Part shown: positions 22,807 through 32,163 of the stretch, piece by piece
How the letters are laid out: each line of letters opens with the position of its first letter
How positions within the stretch are numbered: the stretch's first letter is position 1
NCBI GenBank assembly: GCA_964528795.1
Contig: CAZGUY010000001.1
Coordinates: forward strand, 1 to 64,000
Length of the DNA stretch: 64,000 bases
Origin: DATFJC01 sp964528795
Lineage (GTDB): Bacteria > Patescibacteriota > Patescibacteriia > UBA2591 > UBA6264
Direction of reading: 5' to 3'
Position numbers and translations under genes: made by a program
Notes under the pieces: generated by a model
Told to the model about the DNA's origin: nothing
Database searches by the model: none
What the model saw: only the letters and a program-made list of their open reading frames with translations

Positions 22807-23868
22807 ATGAAAAAACTAAAACAAATTATTATTATAGTAATTATATTTGTGACTTTCCTATTTTTTATAGGGTTAACTTTTTCTTATTCTAATAATTTAA
22901 ATCAGTTTATTCCGGAAAATACTTTAATTTATATTAATTTATCTTTTAAAAATGCTAATATTATAAAAGAATTAAATATTATTGAAAAAATTTCATCTCT
23001 TAATTCTAATTTTAAATTCTTAAAACAAATTCCAATATCTCAAATTAAAAGTCTAAGTTTATTTGTGGTTGAAAATAATAATAGTGATTTGAATCTTGGT
23101 CTTACATTAGAATTTAAACAAAAAGACAAGTTAAAAGACCTTGTCGATTTGAATAAAGATTCAATTTTAAAACTTGATTCAAATATTATAGGGTTTAAAA
23201 CTAATAAAAATATTTTTAATAAATTTAGAAAAAATGGTTTTAAAAGTAATTTATTTAATTCTTTAAAACTTTTTTCTAAAAATAATATTGGTAATATTTA
23301 TTTTGATTTTACTCAATTTAAGGGTCGTGATAATTATATTAACAAATATTCTCACTTAAAGTCAAGTGTTTTAAAAATAAACAAAAATCAAAAAGAAATA
23401 TATTTTGATTTTAAATATGAATTTTCCCCTTATTTTAAGGAAATAACTAGTTTAGATTTTAATAATAATTTTGTTTTTGGTTTTAAAGAAGCAAAAGATA
23501 TTAAAAATGTTTTAACAAATTTAAAAAAGAATTTTTCTTTAGAATATCCGAGTGTTAAAGAAAAAACTTTACCAGATGGCTCTAAATTTTTAGAAAAAGT
23601 AGCTGATCCGGAAAATTTTAAATTTAAAAAAATAAATATTTTAAATAATGATTTTTATAAAATAGAAAATGAAAATATCAATCTAATTACAGGAAAGAAA
23701 GGTAATAACTTATTATTTTCTAATAATGAAAATAATTTAGAAAAATATATTAAGAATTTTAAAAATAATAGTGAATTATTTTTTTATATTCCTAAATTTA
23801 AAAATAGTATTAAAGGTTTGTATTTAAAACAAAACAATAATTTAATTAATGGAGTTATAAAATTATAA
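22807..23868 (+). CDS. Membrane-anchored extracytoplasmic protein, unknown (DUF3352-like)
   Basis: 353 aa. An N-terminal signal anchor (KQIIIIVIIFVTFLFFIGLTF, about 5-25) is followed by FIPENTLIYINLSFKN, which resembles the opening of DUF3352 proteins (P-x-D-T-x-x-Y-V). The rest alternates short beta strands with Asn- and Lys-rich loops and no Cys, ending with INGVIKL. The domain is predicted to be outside the membrane. Its ATG lies one base before lspA (stop-start spacing), so the two are co-transcribed. I cannot assign a function. The DUF match is weak. Confidence 0.55.
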   Translation: MKKLKQIIIIVIIFVTFLFFIGLTFSYSNNLNQFIPENTLIYINLSFKNANIIKELNIIEKISSLNSNFKFLKQIPISQIKSLSLFVVENNNSDLNLGLTLEFKQKDKLKDLVDLNKDSILKLDSNIIGFKTNKNIFNKFRKNGFKSNLFNSLKLFSKNNIGNIYFDFTQFKGRDNYINKYSHLKSSVLKINKNQKEIYFDFKYEFSPYFKEITSLDFNNNFVFGFKEAKDIKNVLTNLKKNFSLEYPSVKEKTLPDGSKFLEKVADPENFKFKKINILNNDFYKIENENINLITGKKGNNLLFSNNENNLEKYIKNFKNNSELFFYIPKFKNSIKGLYLKQNNNLINGVIKL

Positions 23869-23869
23869 A

Positions 23870-24307
23870 ATGAAAAGTAATAACTTATCTAAAATTATAA
23901 CAATTACAGGTATTGCTTTTTTACTTTTTGTTTTAGATAGGATTATAAAACACATTGCAAAGTCTGGAAAAATGTTTGACTTTTTTGTTTTTAAATTTAA
24001 ATATACTCCTAATCCTTATATTGCTTTTTCTATTCCTGTTTATGGAATATTACTTTATATTTTAGTTGGGTTAGGAATATTTTTTATTATAAATTCTTTA
24101 ATATTAGAATTTAAAAATAAGGATTGGCTTGGATTTTTAGGGTTTAATCTTATTTTAGTGGGAGCAATGAGTAATTTATTAGATCGAATATTAACTGGGG
24201 TGGTAATAGATTATTTTGTTTTTTTAGATATTAGTATTTTTAATTTGTCTGATATTTTTATATTCTGTGGAATTGTTATAGCAGTAATTTCTATTATAAG
24301 AGATTAA
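23870..24307 (+). CDS. lspA: Lipoprotein signal peptidase (signal peptidase II)
   Basis: 145 aa, four membrane helices. The family blocks are NPYIAFSI (variant of NxGAAF), GAMSNLLDRI...GVVIDYF and FNLSDIFI (variant of FNxAD). By analogy with other LspA enzymes the catalytic Asp pair would be D114 (VVIDYF) and D128 (FNLSD), both present. It cleaves prolipoproteins before the lipidated Cys at the membrane. A likely client in this window is the solute-binding lipoprotein at 32164. It follows the DUF3352-like gene by one base and converges with ychF. Confidence 0.85.
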   Translation: MKSNNLSKIITITGIAFLLFVLDRIIKHIAKSGKMFDFFVFKFKYTPNPYIAFSIPVYGILLYILVGLGIFFIINSLILEFKNKDWLGFLGFNLILVGAMSNLLDRILTGVVIDYFVFLDISIFNLSDIFIFCGIVIAVISIIRD

Positions 24308-24309
24308 TA

Positions 24310-25380
24310 TTATTCTTTTTTAAATTTAAATTTAATAATATCACCATCTTTAACAATATAATCTTTTCCCTCATCTCTAATGTTACCTTGATCTCTAGCA
24401 CAAGTCATAGAACCTGCCTTAATAAATTCTTTCCAATTAATAACTTCTGCTTTTATAAAACCTTCTTTAATATCAGAGTGTATTTTTTCGGCTGCCTTTA
24501 AGATATTTTCCTTCCTTTTTAATGTCCAAGCTTGAACAATATTGTTTTGGGTAGTGAAAAAACTAATAGCATTTAATATATTATAAGTAGCTTTTATTAA
24601 ACGATTTAAAATAGGTTTTTCAATATTATATTCTTTTAAGTATTGAAAAGCCTCTTTTTTATTTAATTTAACTAATTCTTTTTCTAATTGAGCTGATAAA
24701 GGTATATAATTTTTTTGTTTTTTATATTTTTTTCTGTTTTTTAATTCTGATTCGCTAATATTAATTGCGTAAATAATAGGTTTTTCAGTTAAAAAATTAA
24801 ATTCTTTTATTTTTTCTTTTTCTTTTTTACTTAAATTAATTTCTCTAACAGGAATATTTTTTTCAAGATTATTTTTTATTTTTAAAAGTATTTCTTTTTT
24901 CGCTATTGCTTCTTTATCGCCCGATTTTGCTTTTTTCTTAATTTTTTCTAATATTTTTTCTATCATTTCAAGATCAGAAAATATTAATTCTAAATTAATA
25001 GTCTCAATATCATCTTCAATATCAATTTTACCACTGACATGGGAGATATCTTTATTTTTAAAAGCCCTTACTACTTCAATAATTGCATCTACTTGTCTAA
25101 TTTGAGAAAGGAATTTATTTCCTAAACCTTCTCCTTTATGAGCTCCTTTTATTAATCCTGCAATATCAACAAATTCTATATAAGTGGGGACACTTTTTTT
25201 AGGTTTTAAAATATTAGATATTTTTTCAAGACGCTTGTCAGGTACTCTAACTTGACCCACATTAGGGTCAATAGTACAAAATGGGTAATTTGAAGCGTCA
25301 ACTTGTTTTTGGGTTAAACTTGTAAAAAGAGTAGATTTTCCTACGTTAGGAAGACCTACAATACCTACACTTAAAGTCAT
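24310..25380 (-). CDS. ychF: Redox-regulated ATPase/GTPase YchF
   Basis: 356 aa. The G1 motif GLPNVGKST is at 9-17, the switch block DIAGLIKGAHKGEGLGNKFL follows, and the C-terminal TGS domain (IVQAWTLKRKENILKAAEKIHSDIKEGFIKAEVI...GKDYIVKDGDIIKFKF) is typical. It is an Obg-related P-loop protein (OLA1/YchF) that hydrolyses ATP and associates with ribosomes. Length and domain order are standard. It converges with lspA and diverges from mltG. Confidence 0.94.
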   Translation of the reverse strand: MTLSVGIVGLPNVGKSTLFTSLTQKQVDASNYPFCTIDPNVGQVRVPDKRLEKISNILKPKKSVPTYIEFVDIAGLIKGAHKGEGLGNKFLSQIRQVDAIIEVVRAFKNKDISHVSGKIDIEDDIETINLELIFSDLEMIEKILEKIKKKAKSGDKEAIAKKEILLKIKNNLEKNIPVREINLSKKEKEKIKEFNFLTEKPIIYAINISESELKNRKKYKKQKNYIPLSAQLEKELVKLNKKEAFQYLKEYNIEKPILNRLIKATYNILNAISFFTTQNNIVQAWTLKRKENILKAAEKIHSDIKEGFIKAEVINWKEFIKAGSMTCARDQGNIRDEGKDYIVKDGDIIKFKFKKE

Positions 25381-25409
25381 AAAGTTTTTTTAAATATTTA
25401 ACACGCTTT

Positions 25410-25438
25410 ATTATAAGGTATTTTAAAAATCATGAAAA
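25410..25438 (-). promoter_or_regulatory. Putative promoter of ychF
   Basis: Reverse strand TTTTCA (25438-25433), 17-base spacer, TATAAT (25415-25410). The predicted leader is about 23 nt. Confidence 0.5.
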
Positions 25439-25479
25439 TGTGTTATTATTTAAATAATATTTAGTTTAAATAATATTTT

Positions 25480-26523
25480 ATGTCTAAAAATAAAAAAAGT
25501 AAAAAGACAATGCTAGGTTATATTAGTTTTGTAGTATTAATTATTATTATTTATATAGCTTTAGGTGGTAGTAATCTAGTAAATAAGGAATTAAGTTCAA
25601 AAATATTTGTTATTAATAAAGGTCAGGGTCTTAATGAAATAAGTGAAAACTTAGAAAAGCAGGGTATTATAAAAAATGATGAATTATTTCAAGTATTTGC
25701 CTTTTTTAAAAATGTAAGAAGTAATTTTTTACCAGGAAAACATGAAATAAAAAAAGGTATGAATCTTAGTGAGTTAATTAAAACTTTAACTTCAGCTCCT
25801 AAAATACAAGAAAAACAGATTACTATTTTAGAAGGTACCACTAATATTGATATTGCTTCTAAATTAGAAAAAAATAATCTTTTAACAAAGGAAGAGTTTT
25901 TTAATAAACTTGAAAAATTAAAAAATAATCAAGAATTTTTAAATAAATATGAATTTATAAATTCTAAAACTTTTAATCAAGATAAAGAAGAAACTTTGCA
26001 AGGGTTTTTATACCCAGATACTTATCGTTTTTATAAGGAAGCAGATTTTAATCATATCATAACAAAGATTCTTGATAACTTTAATAAAAAAGTATACCAA
26101 ATTTTAAAACCACAAATAAATTCTAGTCAACATTCTTTTTATGATGTTTTAACTTTAGCTTCAATAGTAGAAAAAGAAATGGATAAAGACAGAGATAGAA
26201 GATTAGCAGCTGATGTGTTTTGGGGTAGATTAAAAATTAATTGGGCTCTTCAATCTGATGCTACTATTAACTATATTTTAAATACTAAAAAACTACAACC
26301 AACCTTTAAAGATACAAGAACCCCTTCTCCTTATAATACTTATATGAATCCTGGCCTTCCCCCAGGTCCTATTAATAATCCAAGCTTCTCTAGTATTAGA
26401 GCTACTCTCGATCCAATTGAAAATGATTATTGTTGTTTTTTAGTTACTCCTGAGGGAGAAAATTTGTTTTCTAAAACAATCGAAGAACATAATAGAAAAA
26501 AACAAAAATATTGGGGAGATTAA
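25480..26523 (+). CDS. mltG: Endolytic murein transglycosylase MltG
   Basis: 347 aa. One membrane anchor (about 11-30) is followed by an N-terminal LysM-like subdomain (FVINKGQGLNEISENLEKQGII). The YceG catalytic domain holds TLQGFLYPDTYRF, the catalytic Glu in LASIVEKEMDKDRDR, and SDATINYIL...SPYNTYMNPGLPPGPINNPS. It cleaves nascent glycan strands and releases them from the membrane. The motif set is complete. It heads an operon with the GtrA and C39-like genes and acts in the same pathway as the class A PBP further on. Confidence 0.93.
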   Translation: MSKNKKSKKTMLGYISFVVLIIIIYIALGGSNLVNKELSSKIFVINKGQGLNEISENLEKQGIIKNDELFQVFAFFKNVRSNFLPGKHEIKKGMNLSELIKTLTSAPKIQEKQITILEGTTNIDIASKLEKNNLLTKEEFFNKLEKLKNNQEFLNKYEFINSKTFNQDKEETLQGFLYPDTYRFYKEADFNHIITKILDNFNKKVYQILKPQINSSQHSFYDVLTLASIVEKEMDKDRDRRLAADVFWGRLKINWALQSDATINYILNTKKLQPTFKDTRTPSPYNTYMNPGLPPGPINNPSFSSIRATLDPIENDYCCFLVTPEGENLFSKTIEEHNRKKQKYWGD

Positions 26524-26532
26524 TAAAGCAAT

Positions 26533-27006
26533 ATGAAAAAAAAGATATTTGAAAAAATAAAAAAATTTTTTAAAAAAATTGAAAAGGTAATTTTTAAAAT
26601 TCCTGTTATAAAAAAGAAAAAAATTTTAAGGCAATTAACTAAATTTTTAGTAGCAGGAGGGTTTGTAACTTTAATTGATTTCTTATTATACTTTTTATTA
26701 ACTAGATTTTCGAGATTCTGGGATGAGCATTTTTTATGGGCTAATTTTATTTCAATGTCAACTGCTGCTATAATGGGTTATTTTCTTAATAAAAAATGGG
26801 TTTTTAAAAATAAGGAAAAAGCAATTATCTCCCAATATATAAAGTTTTGGATTTTTGCAGGAATTGGAGGTATGCTTATTTATCAAATTATTTTTGCTTT
26901 TTTAACAAAAAGTGTTAATATATATGATATAATAAGTAAAGCAATTTCTGCTTTTTTAGTAGTCTTTTTAAGATTTATTATTCAAAAATATTGGATTTTT
27001 AATTAA
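26533..27006 (+). CDS. GtrA-family membrane protein
   Basis: 157 aa. A very basic N-terminus of about 35 residues precedes four membrane helices. The core has QLTKFLVAGGFVTLIDFLLYFLLTR, SMSTAAIMGYFLNKKWVF and a final FLRFIIQKYWIF, the GtrA (DPMS-associated) pattern. Members are thought to move lipid-linked sugars across the membrane or assist glycosyltransferases. It lies 9 bases after mltG and 6 bases before the C39-like gene, in a surface-building operon. The Lys-rich extension before TM1 is longer than usual. Confidence 0.88.
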   Translation: MKKKIFEKIKKFFKKIEKVIFKIPVIKKKKILRQLTKFLVAGGFVTLIDFLLYFLLTRFSRFWDEHFLWANFISMSTAAIMGYFLNKKWVFKNKEKAIISQYIKFWIFAGIGGMLIYQIIFAFLTKSVNIYDIISKAISAFLVVFLRFIIQKYWIFN

Positions 27007-27012
27007 TAAATT

Positions 27013-27909
27013 ATGGCTAAAAAGTTAGTAAAAAAAATAATTGTTGGTTTTATAGTACTTTGTGTAGTTTTTGTATTTGATTATTGGCTTTTTGCTCCTA
27101 AAAGTGCACCTGAACCTGAAAATAATAACCAACAAACAAATACTAGTGTTGATCAAAACTTAAACCAAGAGGAAAAACTACCTAAAAAAGAAAATATTGA
27201 TTTTCCTCAAAGCTCAAGTCAAGAAGAAAGTCCGACAAATTCTCAAGAAGAAAATAATAATAAAGAAGACAACAAAGAAAAAGAAACTCTTTTAAAACCC
27301 TCTAAAAAGTCTTTTCAATTAAGTGCTCCTTTTACAAGTCAAGCTCCATATAAAAAATGGGACCATTTACACAATGAGGCTTGTGAAGAAGCTTCTCTTA
27401 TTATAGCAAAATATTGGTTGAATTCTCAGAGCTTAGATAAAAGTAAAGCTGAAAAGGAAATTAAAGAATCTGTAGCATGGCAAAAAGAAAATTGGGGAGG
27501 ACATTTTAATCTAGGAGTTGAAGATAGTATAAATTTAGCAAGGCAATTTTTTAATATTAATAAAATATATTTTACTAAAATAAAAAGTGTTGATGAAATT
27601 AAATATTTTTTAGAACAAGGTAAATTAGTTCTTGTACCAGTAGCAGGTAGAAAGTTAGATAACCCTTATTATCAAAACCCAGGACCACCTTATCATATGT
27701 TAGTAGCTACTGGTTTTAATGAAAAAGAAATTATTACTAATGATCCAGGCACTTTTAGAGGAGAAAAATTTTCTTATTCTAATAAAAACTTTTTTGAGTC
27801 TATTCATGATTGGCATTTTAGTGTTGAAGTTAAAAATGGTTTAGAAAAAGAGCAAAGAGCAAAAGAAGTTTTAAAAGGAGAAAAAAGAATAATAATTATA
27901 GAAAAGTAA
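27013..27909 (+). CDS. Membrane-anchored C39-like (papain-fold) peptidase
   Basis: 298 aa. An N-terminal anchor (about 8-27) and an acidic, Asn/Gln/Glu-rich linker (about 31-98) lead to a peptidase_C39_2-like domain: SAPFTSQAPYKKWDHLHNEACEEAS with the likely nucleophile C124, GPPYHMLVATGFN with H228, and ITNDPGTFRG with D244. A complete triad suggests an active extracytoplasmic cysteine peptidase or amidase. It is the last gene before a terminator, after mltG and gtrA. The substrate (protein or peptidoglycan peptide) is unknown. Confidence 0.8.
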   Translation: MAKKLVKKIIVGFIVLCVVFVFDYWLFAPKSAPEPENNNQQTNTSVDQNLNQEEKLPKKENIDFPQSSSQEESPTNSQEENNNKEDNKEKETLLKPSKKSFQLSAPFTSQAPYKKWDHLHNEACEEASLIIAKYWLNSQSLDKSKAEKEIKESVAWQKENWGGHFNLGVEDSINLARQFFNINKIYFTKIKSVDEIKYFLEQGKLVLVPVAGRKLDNPYYQNPGPPYHMLVATGFNEKEIITNDPGTFRGEKFSYSNKNFFESIHDWHFSVEVKNGLEKEQRAKEVLKGEKRIIIIEK

Positions 27910-27930
27910 ATATAAAAAGATATTAAATAA

Positions 27931-27960
27931 AAAAACTACAAGATATTTCTTGTAGTTTTT
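27931..27960. terminator. Intrinsic terminator (probably bidirectional)
   Basis: AAAAACTACAAG (27931-27942) pairs with CTTGTAGTTTTT (27949-27960) over a 6-nt loop. It sits between the convergent C39-like gene and PBP gene. Confidence 0.85.
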
Positions 27961-27982
27961 ATTTTTATGGATTTAATTATTT

Positions 27983-30841
27983 TTATGGAATAATATTAAC
28001 TTTTATACCATCTCCTATTCTAATATCACCATTTGCTTTATATATTTTACTCCATAATTTATATTTTCCTTTTTCTCCAAGATTCCAATTAAAATCTATT
28101 TCTTCTCCTACTTCAGGAGAAAAAATAGTTGATAATAATCTAGTTTGATCGGAATCTAAATTTTTATTATAAAATTGTATTTTTTTAATATTTGCTACTG
28201 GGATTATAACTGAAATTGTAACAGGGAATTCGGATAATCTAATAGTTTGGTTATTTTGAGGAGTTTCCCATACTGTTTGATTTTTGAAAGTTTGAGCTAG
28301 GGATACTAATATGGTGTCGCTATTTTTGTTTTGAACTTTATCAAAAGCAGTAATTTCTATTTTATGATCTCCTTTTTTAAGGCCTAATAAATTTAAATTA
28401 GTATTAAAAATATTTTCTTTTTGTTGGCTAGTTAATTCTTTGGCTTTTATACTATCTATTTTTATTATTAATTTTTTAATACCTAAAGGAGCATTAACCT
28501 TAACTGATAAAGGTAACTTCGGGTTAGAAATTTCTTGGTTGTTTTTAGGAGATTGAATTTGGACTAAAGGGAGATTATTTAAGGTATGAACATCATCTTT
28601 TTCTGTAGGAGGAACTTCTAAATTTAAGTTTTTAACCGTAAAAGGAATTTCTTCTTTTGGTTTTTTAGATATTTTATTAAACCATTCATTTATTCCTTTT
28701 TGCCAGTTTTTATATTGAGGATCAGAAGTAGGGTCTTTAGGGGGTTTACCTTGAGGGTTGTCTTTTTTTACATAATGAAGAATTGGATAATATTGTCTAA
28801 ATTCTTTTTCAACAATCAGAGATTCTGGGGTATAATCAGTAGCTAATTTTTGAGATATTTTATCAATTTTTAATGTTTTAGTCTCTTCTTTGGGTAAGAC
28901 ACCTTTTAAAATAGGTTTATCTACATATCTGGGTTCTGATTTTTCAAATTTTTCAACTGGTTTATTTTTTAAAACATTACTCATATAATAATTCCAAATT
29001 GGAGCAGCAACACTAGAACCATCTGCTCCTTCTCCCATTTTGCTATTTTTAGTATTACCAACCCAAACCCCAGCTACTAAATTAGGGGTGTAACCTATAG
29101 TCCAAGCGTCCTTAAACCCATTTGTAGTTCCTGTTTTAGCTGCTACTGGTCTATTTAGAGTTAAATTATTTTTATTACCAAAAACAAAACTTCTTGCTTT
29201 ATTGTCGGATAAAATATTGTTAATATTTTTAGCAGTTTGAGCACTTAAAACTCTTTTTTCTTTAGGTTGTTTATCTTGGTTATTAAGTAATATCTTGCCA
29301 TCCTTATCTTCAACTTTTAAAATGCTTTTATAAGGTATTTTTTTACCATTGTTAGCAAAAACTGAAAAAGCAGATACGTGTTCTAAAAGCTTTACTTCAC
29401 CTCCTCCCAAAACTAAAGATAAGCCATATCGACTTGGGTCATTAAAGGTGGTATAACCTAAATTTTTAGCTAAATTTAGAGTATCTTTTAATCCTACTAA
29501 ATAAAGAGTTTTAACACCTGGTATATTTAAAGAGCCTGCTAAAGCTTGTTTTATTGTAACAGGTCCAAAATATTCATTTTTGTAATTTTTAGGTTTATAT
29601 TCTTTTCCTGCCCCTGAATAACCAAAATTTGTTGGAACATCAAAAATTAAAGTCTCAGGAGTGTAACCTTTTTCAAAAGCACTTGCATAAACTATTGGTT
29701 TAAAAGAAGAACCAGGTTGACGGTTTCTTGTAGCAACATTAACTTGACCTTTTATATCCTTATTAAAGAAATCTTTTGATCCTACCATAGCTACAATATT
29801 TCCTGTTTTAGGGTTAATTGAAACTAAAGAAGCATTATCTGCATTGTATTGTTTAAGGTTTGTTTTTGCTCTTTGTTTAATGGCTTTTTTAGCAATTTTT
29901 TGTTTTTCTAAATCTAAGGTTGTAATAATTTTTAATCCACCCTGTTCAACTTTTTTTTGACCTAATTTATCAGTTAATAATTGTTTAACATACATAACAA
30001 AGTGAGGAGCAGTAATATCTGATTGTCTTGGTTTTATATTTTTTAAAACGTTTACTTCTTTTGCATTTTCTGATTCTTGTTTTGTTATAAATCCTTGGTC
30101 TACCATTATATTTAAAATAAGTTCTTGGCGATTTTTTAATTCATCAGTGTGGTTACCATAAGGTGAATAATAAGTAGGTGCTTTAGTAAGAGCTGCTAAA
30201 AGAGTAGATTCACTTAGTTTAAGATCTCTAACGGATTTTCCAAAATAAATTTGACTAGCTGCTTCTGCCCCATATGCATTTGAACCATATGGTATTTCAT
30301 TAAAATACATTTGAAGTATTTCTTGTTTTGAGTATTCTTTTTCTATTTTATAAGCTAATAATAATTCTTTTAATTTTCTTTTAAAAGTCTTTTTTGGTGT
30401 TAAAAATGCATTTTTAACAAATTGTTGAGTTAAGGTTGAGGCTCCTTGTACTTTTGCACCATGTAAAATATCAACAATAATTGCTCTCATAATTGATCCT
30501 ACATCAAATCCTTGGTGGGTAAAAAAGTCAGTATCCTCAATAGCAATAGTGGCATGAATTAAATGTTGAGGTATTTCTTCTAAATCTACAATAGTTCTTC
30601 TTTGATTGGAAAAAACTTCGTAAAGTAAATTTTCCCCAGTTTTATCGTATATCTCAGTAGTTTCAGAAATTTGTCGGTTTAAAAGTTGGTTTGGGTTAGG
30701 TAATTTTCTAGAAACCCAGGCCATGCTAACACTAAAAACAGCTACTAGTAAAAGAATGATAAATAAAACACTAAGCCCTATCTTTTTTAAAAGGCCTTTT
30801 TTATTTTTTATTTTTTTTCTTGTCCAATTTTTCTTTGACAT
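27983..30841 (-). CDS. Class A penicillin-binding protein (PBP1a type)
   Basis: 952 aa. TM about 21-42. The GT51 glycosyltransferase has EDTDFFTHQG (102-111), QGASTLTQQ and KRKLKELLLAYKIEKEYSK. The transpeptidase has SSFK at 378-381 with the nucleophile Ser, SLN at 437-439 and KTGTT at 569-573. The C-terminal 250 or so residues hold two Ig-like domains (LPLVQIQSPKNNQEI; QTVWETPQNNQTIRL), longer than in model PBP1a. It polymerises and cross-links peptidoglycan outside the membrane. It is a single gene with a strong promoter set for a leaderless start. Confidence 0.95.
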   Translation of the reverse strand: MSKKNWTRKKIKNKKGLLKKIGLSVLFIILLLVAVFSVSMAWVSRKLPNPNQLLNRQISETTEIYDKTGENLLYEVFSNQRRTIVDLEEIPQHLIHATIAIEDTDFFTHQGFDVGSIMRAIIVDILHGAKVQGASTLTQQFVKNAFLTPKKTFKRKLKELLLAYKIEKEYSKQEILQMYFNEIPYGSNAYGAEAASQIYFGKSVRDLKLSESTLLAALTKAPTYYSPYGNHTDELKNRQELILNIMVDQGFITKQESENAKEVNVLKNIKPRQSDITAPHFVMYVKQLLTDKLGQKKVEQGGLKIITTLDLEKQKIAKKAIKQRAKTNLKQYNADNASLVSINPKTGNIVAMVGSKDFFNKDIKGQVNVATRNRQPGSSFKPIVYASAFEKGYTPETLIFDVPTNFGYSGAGKEYKPKNYKNEYFGPVTIKQALAGSLNIPGVKTLYLVGLKDTLNLAKNLGYTTFNDPSRYGLSLVLGGGEVKLLEHVSAFSVFANNGKKIPYKSILKVEDKDGKILLNNQDKQPKEKRVLSAQTAKNINNILSDNKARSFVFGNKNNLTLNRPVAAKTGTTNGFKDAWTIGYTPNLVAGVWVGNTKNSKMGEGADGSSVAAPIWNYYMSNVLKNKPVEKFEKSEPRYVDKPILKGVLPKEETKTLKIDKISQKLATDYTPESLIVEKEFRQYYPILHYVKKDNPQGKPPKDPTSDPQYKNWQKGINEWFNKISKKPKEEIPFTVKNLNLEVPPTEKDDVHTLNNLPLVQIQSPKNNQEISNPKLPLSVKVNAPLGIKKLIIKIDSIKAKELTSQQKENIFNTNLNLLGLKKGDHKIEITAFDKVQNKNSDTILVSLAQTFKNQTVWETPQNNQTIRLSEFPVTISVIIPVANIKKIQFYNKNLDSDQTRLLSTIFSPEVGEEIDFNWNLGEKGKYKLWSKIYKANGDIRIGDGIKVNIIP

Positions 30842-30847
30842 ACTGTG

Positions 30848-30876
30848 ATTATACCCTAATATTTTTAATATTTCAA
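30848..30876 (-). promoter_or_regulatory. Promoter of the PBP gene, leaderless spacing
   Basis: TTGAAA (30876-30871), 17-base spacer, TATAAT (30853-30848), then exactly six bases to ATG at 30841. Confidence 0.75.
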
Positions 30877-30905
30877 GTTTAAATTAAATCTGTTAATTAT
30901 TTTTA

Positions 30906-30934
30906 TTGAACTAGTTAGGAATTTAGCTTATAAT
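30906..30934 (+). promoter_or_regulatory. Promoter of tyrS
   Basis: TTGAAC (30906-30911), 17-base spacer, TATAAT (30929-30934). It is back to back with the PBP promoter; the leader is about 24 nt. Confidence 0.7.
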
Positions 30935-30964
30935 AAAAATATAAATTAATCAAATATTTTAAAT

Positions 30965-32158
30965 ATGTCTCAAAAAGAAAAAATAAATCAATTATTAAAT
31001 ACAAACACTCAAGAAATTATTAACAAAAACCATTTAAAAAAGAGATTATTGTCAGGTAAGAAATTGAGAATTAAACATGGGATTGATCCAACAAGCCCTA
31101 ATCTTCATATTGGTCATGCTATTGTTTTATGGAAATTAAAAGAATTTCAAGATTTAGGCCATAAAATTGTTTTAATTTTAGGTAGTTTCACAGCTCAAAT
31201 TGGTGATCCGTCTGATAAATTAAATAAAAGACCCTTTTTATCAAAAGAGCAAGTTGAAGAAAATTTAGCTAATTATAAAGATCAAATTGGTAAAATATTA
31301 GATGCTTCTAAAGTAGAATGGCATAAAAACAATGAATGGTTTAAAGATATGAGCTTAAGAGAATTTGATAATTTAGCTGAACTCTTTAGTGTTCAACAAA
31401 TGATAGCAAGACGTAATTTTAAAAAAAGATGGGATAATGATCAAGAGATTTCAATAAGAGAACTTCATTATCCTTTATATCAAGGTTATGATAGTGTGGA
31501 AGTAGAGGCAGATGTTGAGGTAGCAGGCAATGATCAACTTTTTAACATCTTAGCAGGAAGAAGAATTCAAAAATTTTATAATCAAGAACCTCAAGACGTA
31601 TTAACCGTTCAAATGCTTACTGGGACAGATGATAAGAAAATGAGTAAATCAAAAGGTAATGTAATTTATTTAAATGAAAAACCAAAAGAACAGTATGGTA
31701 AAGTTATGTCTATTAGTGATGATTTAATATTACCTTATTTTAAACTTTGTACTCATCTTTCAGAAAGTAAGGTGGAAAAAATAGAAAAAAGGTTAAATAA
31801 AGGCGAAAACCCCCGTGATATTAAAGCAGAACTTGCGTTTCAGATAGTTAAAATTTATCACGGAAAAGAAAAAGCCCAAAAAGCAGAAAAAGAATTTAAT
31901 AGAGTTTTTAGGGATAACAAGTTGCCAAAAAATATTTCAGAGTTTAAAATAAAAGATAAGAAACAAAAATTAGTTGATATTATTAAAAAAGCAAACCTGA
32001 CAGACAGCAAAAATCAAGCTCGTCGCTTAATTAATCAAGGAGCTGTAAGGATTGATCAAGAAAAAATAAAAGATAAGCATTTTCAGTTTAAACCAAAAGG
32101 AGGGGAAGTAATTCGAGTCGGTAAAAAAAGATTTATAAAATTAGTTGTTGATAAATAA
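30965..32158 (+). CDS. tyrS: Tyrosyl-tRNA synthetase
   Basis: 397 aa. The class I signatures are HIGH at 48-51 and KMSKS at 225-229. GSFTAQIGDPSDK and YPLYQGYDSVEVEADVEVAGNDQLFN belong to the Tyr active site. The C-terminal S4 domain (about 335-395: LTDSKNQARRLINQGAVRID) binds tRNA. Length is a little short of the 420 or so usual for the type. It charges tRNA-Tyr in the cytoplasm. Five bases separate it from the lipoprotein gene, so a translation gene leads a surface operon. Confidence 0.95.
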   Translation: MSQKEKINQLLNTNTQEIINKNHLKKRLLSGKKLRIKHGIDPTSPNLHIGHAIVLWKLKEFQDLGHKIVLILGSFTAQIGDPSDKLNKRPFLSKEQVEENLANYKDQIGKILDASKVEWHKNNEWFKDMSLREFDNLAELFSVQQMIARRNFKKRWDNDQEISIRELHYPLYQGYDSVEVEADVEVAGNDQLFNILAGRRIQKFYNQEPQDVLTVQMLTGTDDKKMSKSKGNVIYLNEKPKEQYGKVMSISDDLILPYFKLCTHLSESKVEKIEKRLNKGENPRDIKAELAFQIVKIYHGKEKAQKAEKEFNRVFRDNKLPKNISEFKIKDKKQKLVDIIKKANLTDSKNQARRLINQGAVRIDQEKIKDKHFQFKPKGGEVIRVGKKRFIKLVVDK

Positions 32159-32163
32159 AAAAT